DNA of 64,000 nt from Methylobacterium cerastii (GTDB lineage: Bacteria > Pseudomonadota > Alphaproteobacteria > Rhizobiales > Beijerinckiaceae), in the NCBI RefSeq assembly GCF_022179125.1, contig NZ_BPQG01000011.1, positions 50,339 through 114,338 of the forward strand. Reading direction: 5' to 3'. Position numbers and translations under genes: made by a program. This document shows positions 63,703 to 64,000 of this stretch, in pieces; position 1 is the stretch's first letter, and each line of letters begins with the position of its first letter. Below the pieces are notes generated by a model that was given only the letters and a program-made list of their open reading frames with translations, was not told the origin of the DNA and ran no database searches.

Positions 63703-64000
63703 CGGGAAGCTCCCTGCTCGTTCAGCGACCTCGGTCCGGCCTCGCGGCGGCGCCGCGAAGCGTGACCGAATGCTGTCGGGATGTCCGAACGGCGGGCTCC
63801 TGCGAAGGTTCCAAGGCGCCCGCGGACGCGCGAAAGCGTGATCGGACGGCGCGCACCCGGCCGGTGCGGGGCCGCCGCTAATGCATTTTCAAGCGAGGTG
63901 GATGCCGGCTCGCGTGAAGAAAATGCGACCACACAGCAGGTTAGAGCATTTTCCGTGATCCAGAGATCACGGAAAATGCTCTAGCAGGCTGCTGCAGAAG
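63703..64000. other. Right-end intergenic region, with palindrome at its edge
   Basis: About 300 bp without a gene I can support. A frame of 77 codons on the minus strand (63699-63932) is arginine-rich and overlaps the CsbD promoter area, so it is left out. The stretch 63900-63950 is less GC-rich. The 19-bp palindrome described separately ends this region, and the window stops 17 bp after it. Confidence 0.4.
63942..63983. repeat. 19-bp perfect palindrome with GATC-N4-GATC core
   Basis: TAGAGCATTTTCCGTGATC (63942-63960) is a perfect inverted match to GATCACGGAAAATGCTCTA (63965-63983) across the loop CAGA. A 42-base perfect hairpin of this kind is typical of dispersed intergenic repeats in Methylobacterium-like genomes and could also act as a terminator or transposon target. 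Its centre has the same GATC-N4-GATC plan as the element at 39441. Confidence 0.7.

Noticed and set aside
63699-63932. 77-codon minus-strand frame next to the CsbD gene
   Set aside because: It is arginine-rich, overlaps the likely promoter of CsbD and has no recognisable feature.
1-64000. tRNA, rRNA and CRISPR arrays
   Set aside because: I scanned the intergenic regions by eye and found no cloverleaf-like T-loop sequence, rRNA text or regularly spaced repeat. A covariance search would be more sensitive.

Overview
The window is about 64 kb of very GC-rich, gene-dense chromosome. It most resembles an alphaproteobacterium of the Hyphomicrobiales, probably Methylobacterium or Methylorubrum. This placement is inferred from gene content: an Irr-type Fur regulator divergent from fabA-fabB, an RcdA/DUF1465 cell-cycle adaptor, a 6S RNA in front of 5-formyltetrahydrofolate cyclo-ligase, an NDUFA9-like protein, and a paired M16 peptidase locus like the one serving PQQ biosynthesis in Methylobacterium. 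I saw no tRNA, rRNA, CRISPR array, complete insertion sequence or prophage. Most genes look like core or slowly evolving accessory chromosome.

Layout. Positions 1-6400 hold the 3' end of a class II DAHP synthase, a membrane GGDEF/EAL protein with an altered GGDEF motif, a small cupredoxin, an orphan RND adaptor and moeA. Positions 6.8-19.8 kb form an exopolysaccharide locus. It has a Wzx-type flippase, a CelD/BcsL-like acyltransferase, a fatty-acid-hydroxylase-like membrane enzyme, two glycosyltransferases, a GH5 glycosidase, a VpsF-like polymerase, a Wzc-like co-polymerase that has lost its P-loop, and a propeller protein of uncertain function. Some of its intergenic regions are AT-rich, and one carries an operator-like palindrome between the divergent glycosyltransferases.

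Positions 19.8-31 kb hold 6S RNA, 5-formyl-THF cyclo-ligase, a YmdB-type phosphoesterase, a MotA/MotB-like pair, a D-cysteine desulfhydrase-like enzyme, an MsbA-like ABC exporter, rpmE, rcdA, an L,D-transpeptidase and an EamA exporter. Positions 31-41.4 kb hold two tandem paralogous glycine-zipper proteins, ileS, lspA, a periplasmic protein, the two M16 peptidases, a VOC-family protein and fpr. Positions 41.4-51.7 kb hold a large hybrid histidine kinase, zapE, a GNAT enzyme, comF, a methyltransferase/DUF427 pair, a DUF6880 protein and several very small genes.

Positions 51.7-55.7 kb form the unsaturated fatty acid block (fabI, a 38-residue membrane peptide, fabB, fabA) with irr divergent from it. 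The rest holds an SH3 protein, a 2-hydroxyacid dehydrogenase, a DUF1796-like protein, a cyclic-nucleotide-binding membrane protein, a flavin amine oxidase, an EI24 membrane protein, an NDUFA9-like protein and two CsbD/stress-type small proteins. The window ends just after a 19-bp perfect palindrome that shares its core design with another at 39441.

No unambiguous new multi-gene system stands out. The best candidates for new biology are the exopolysaccharide locus with its lipid-modifying enzyme and kinase-dead co-polymerase, the MotA/MotB-like pair, the fab-linked micropeptide and the tandem glycine-zipper pair. All start choices come from visible ribosome binding sites and family boundaries. 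No database search was possible.
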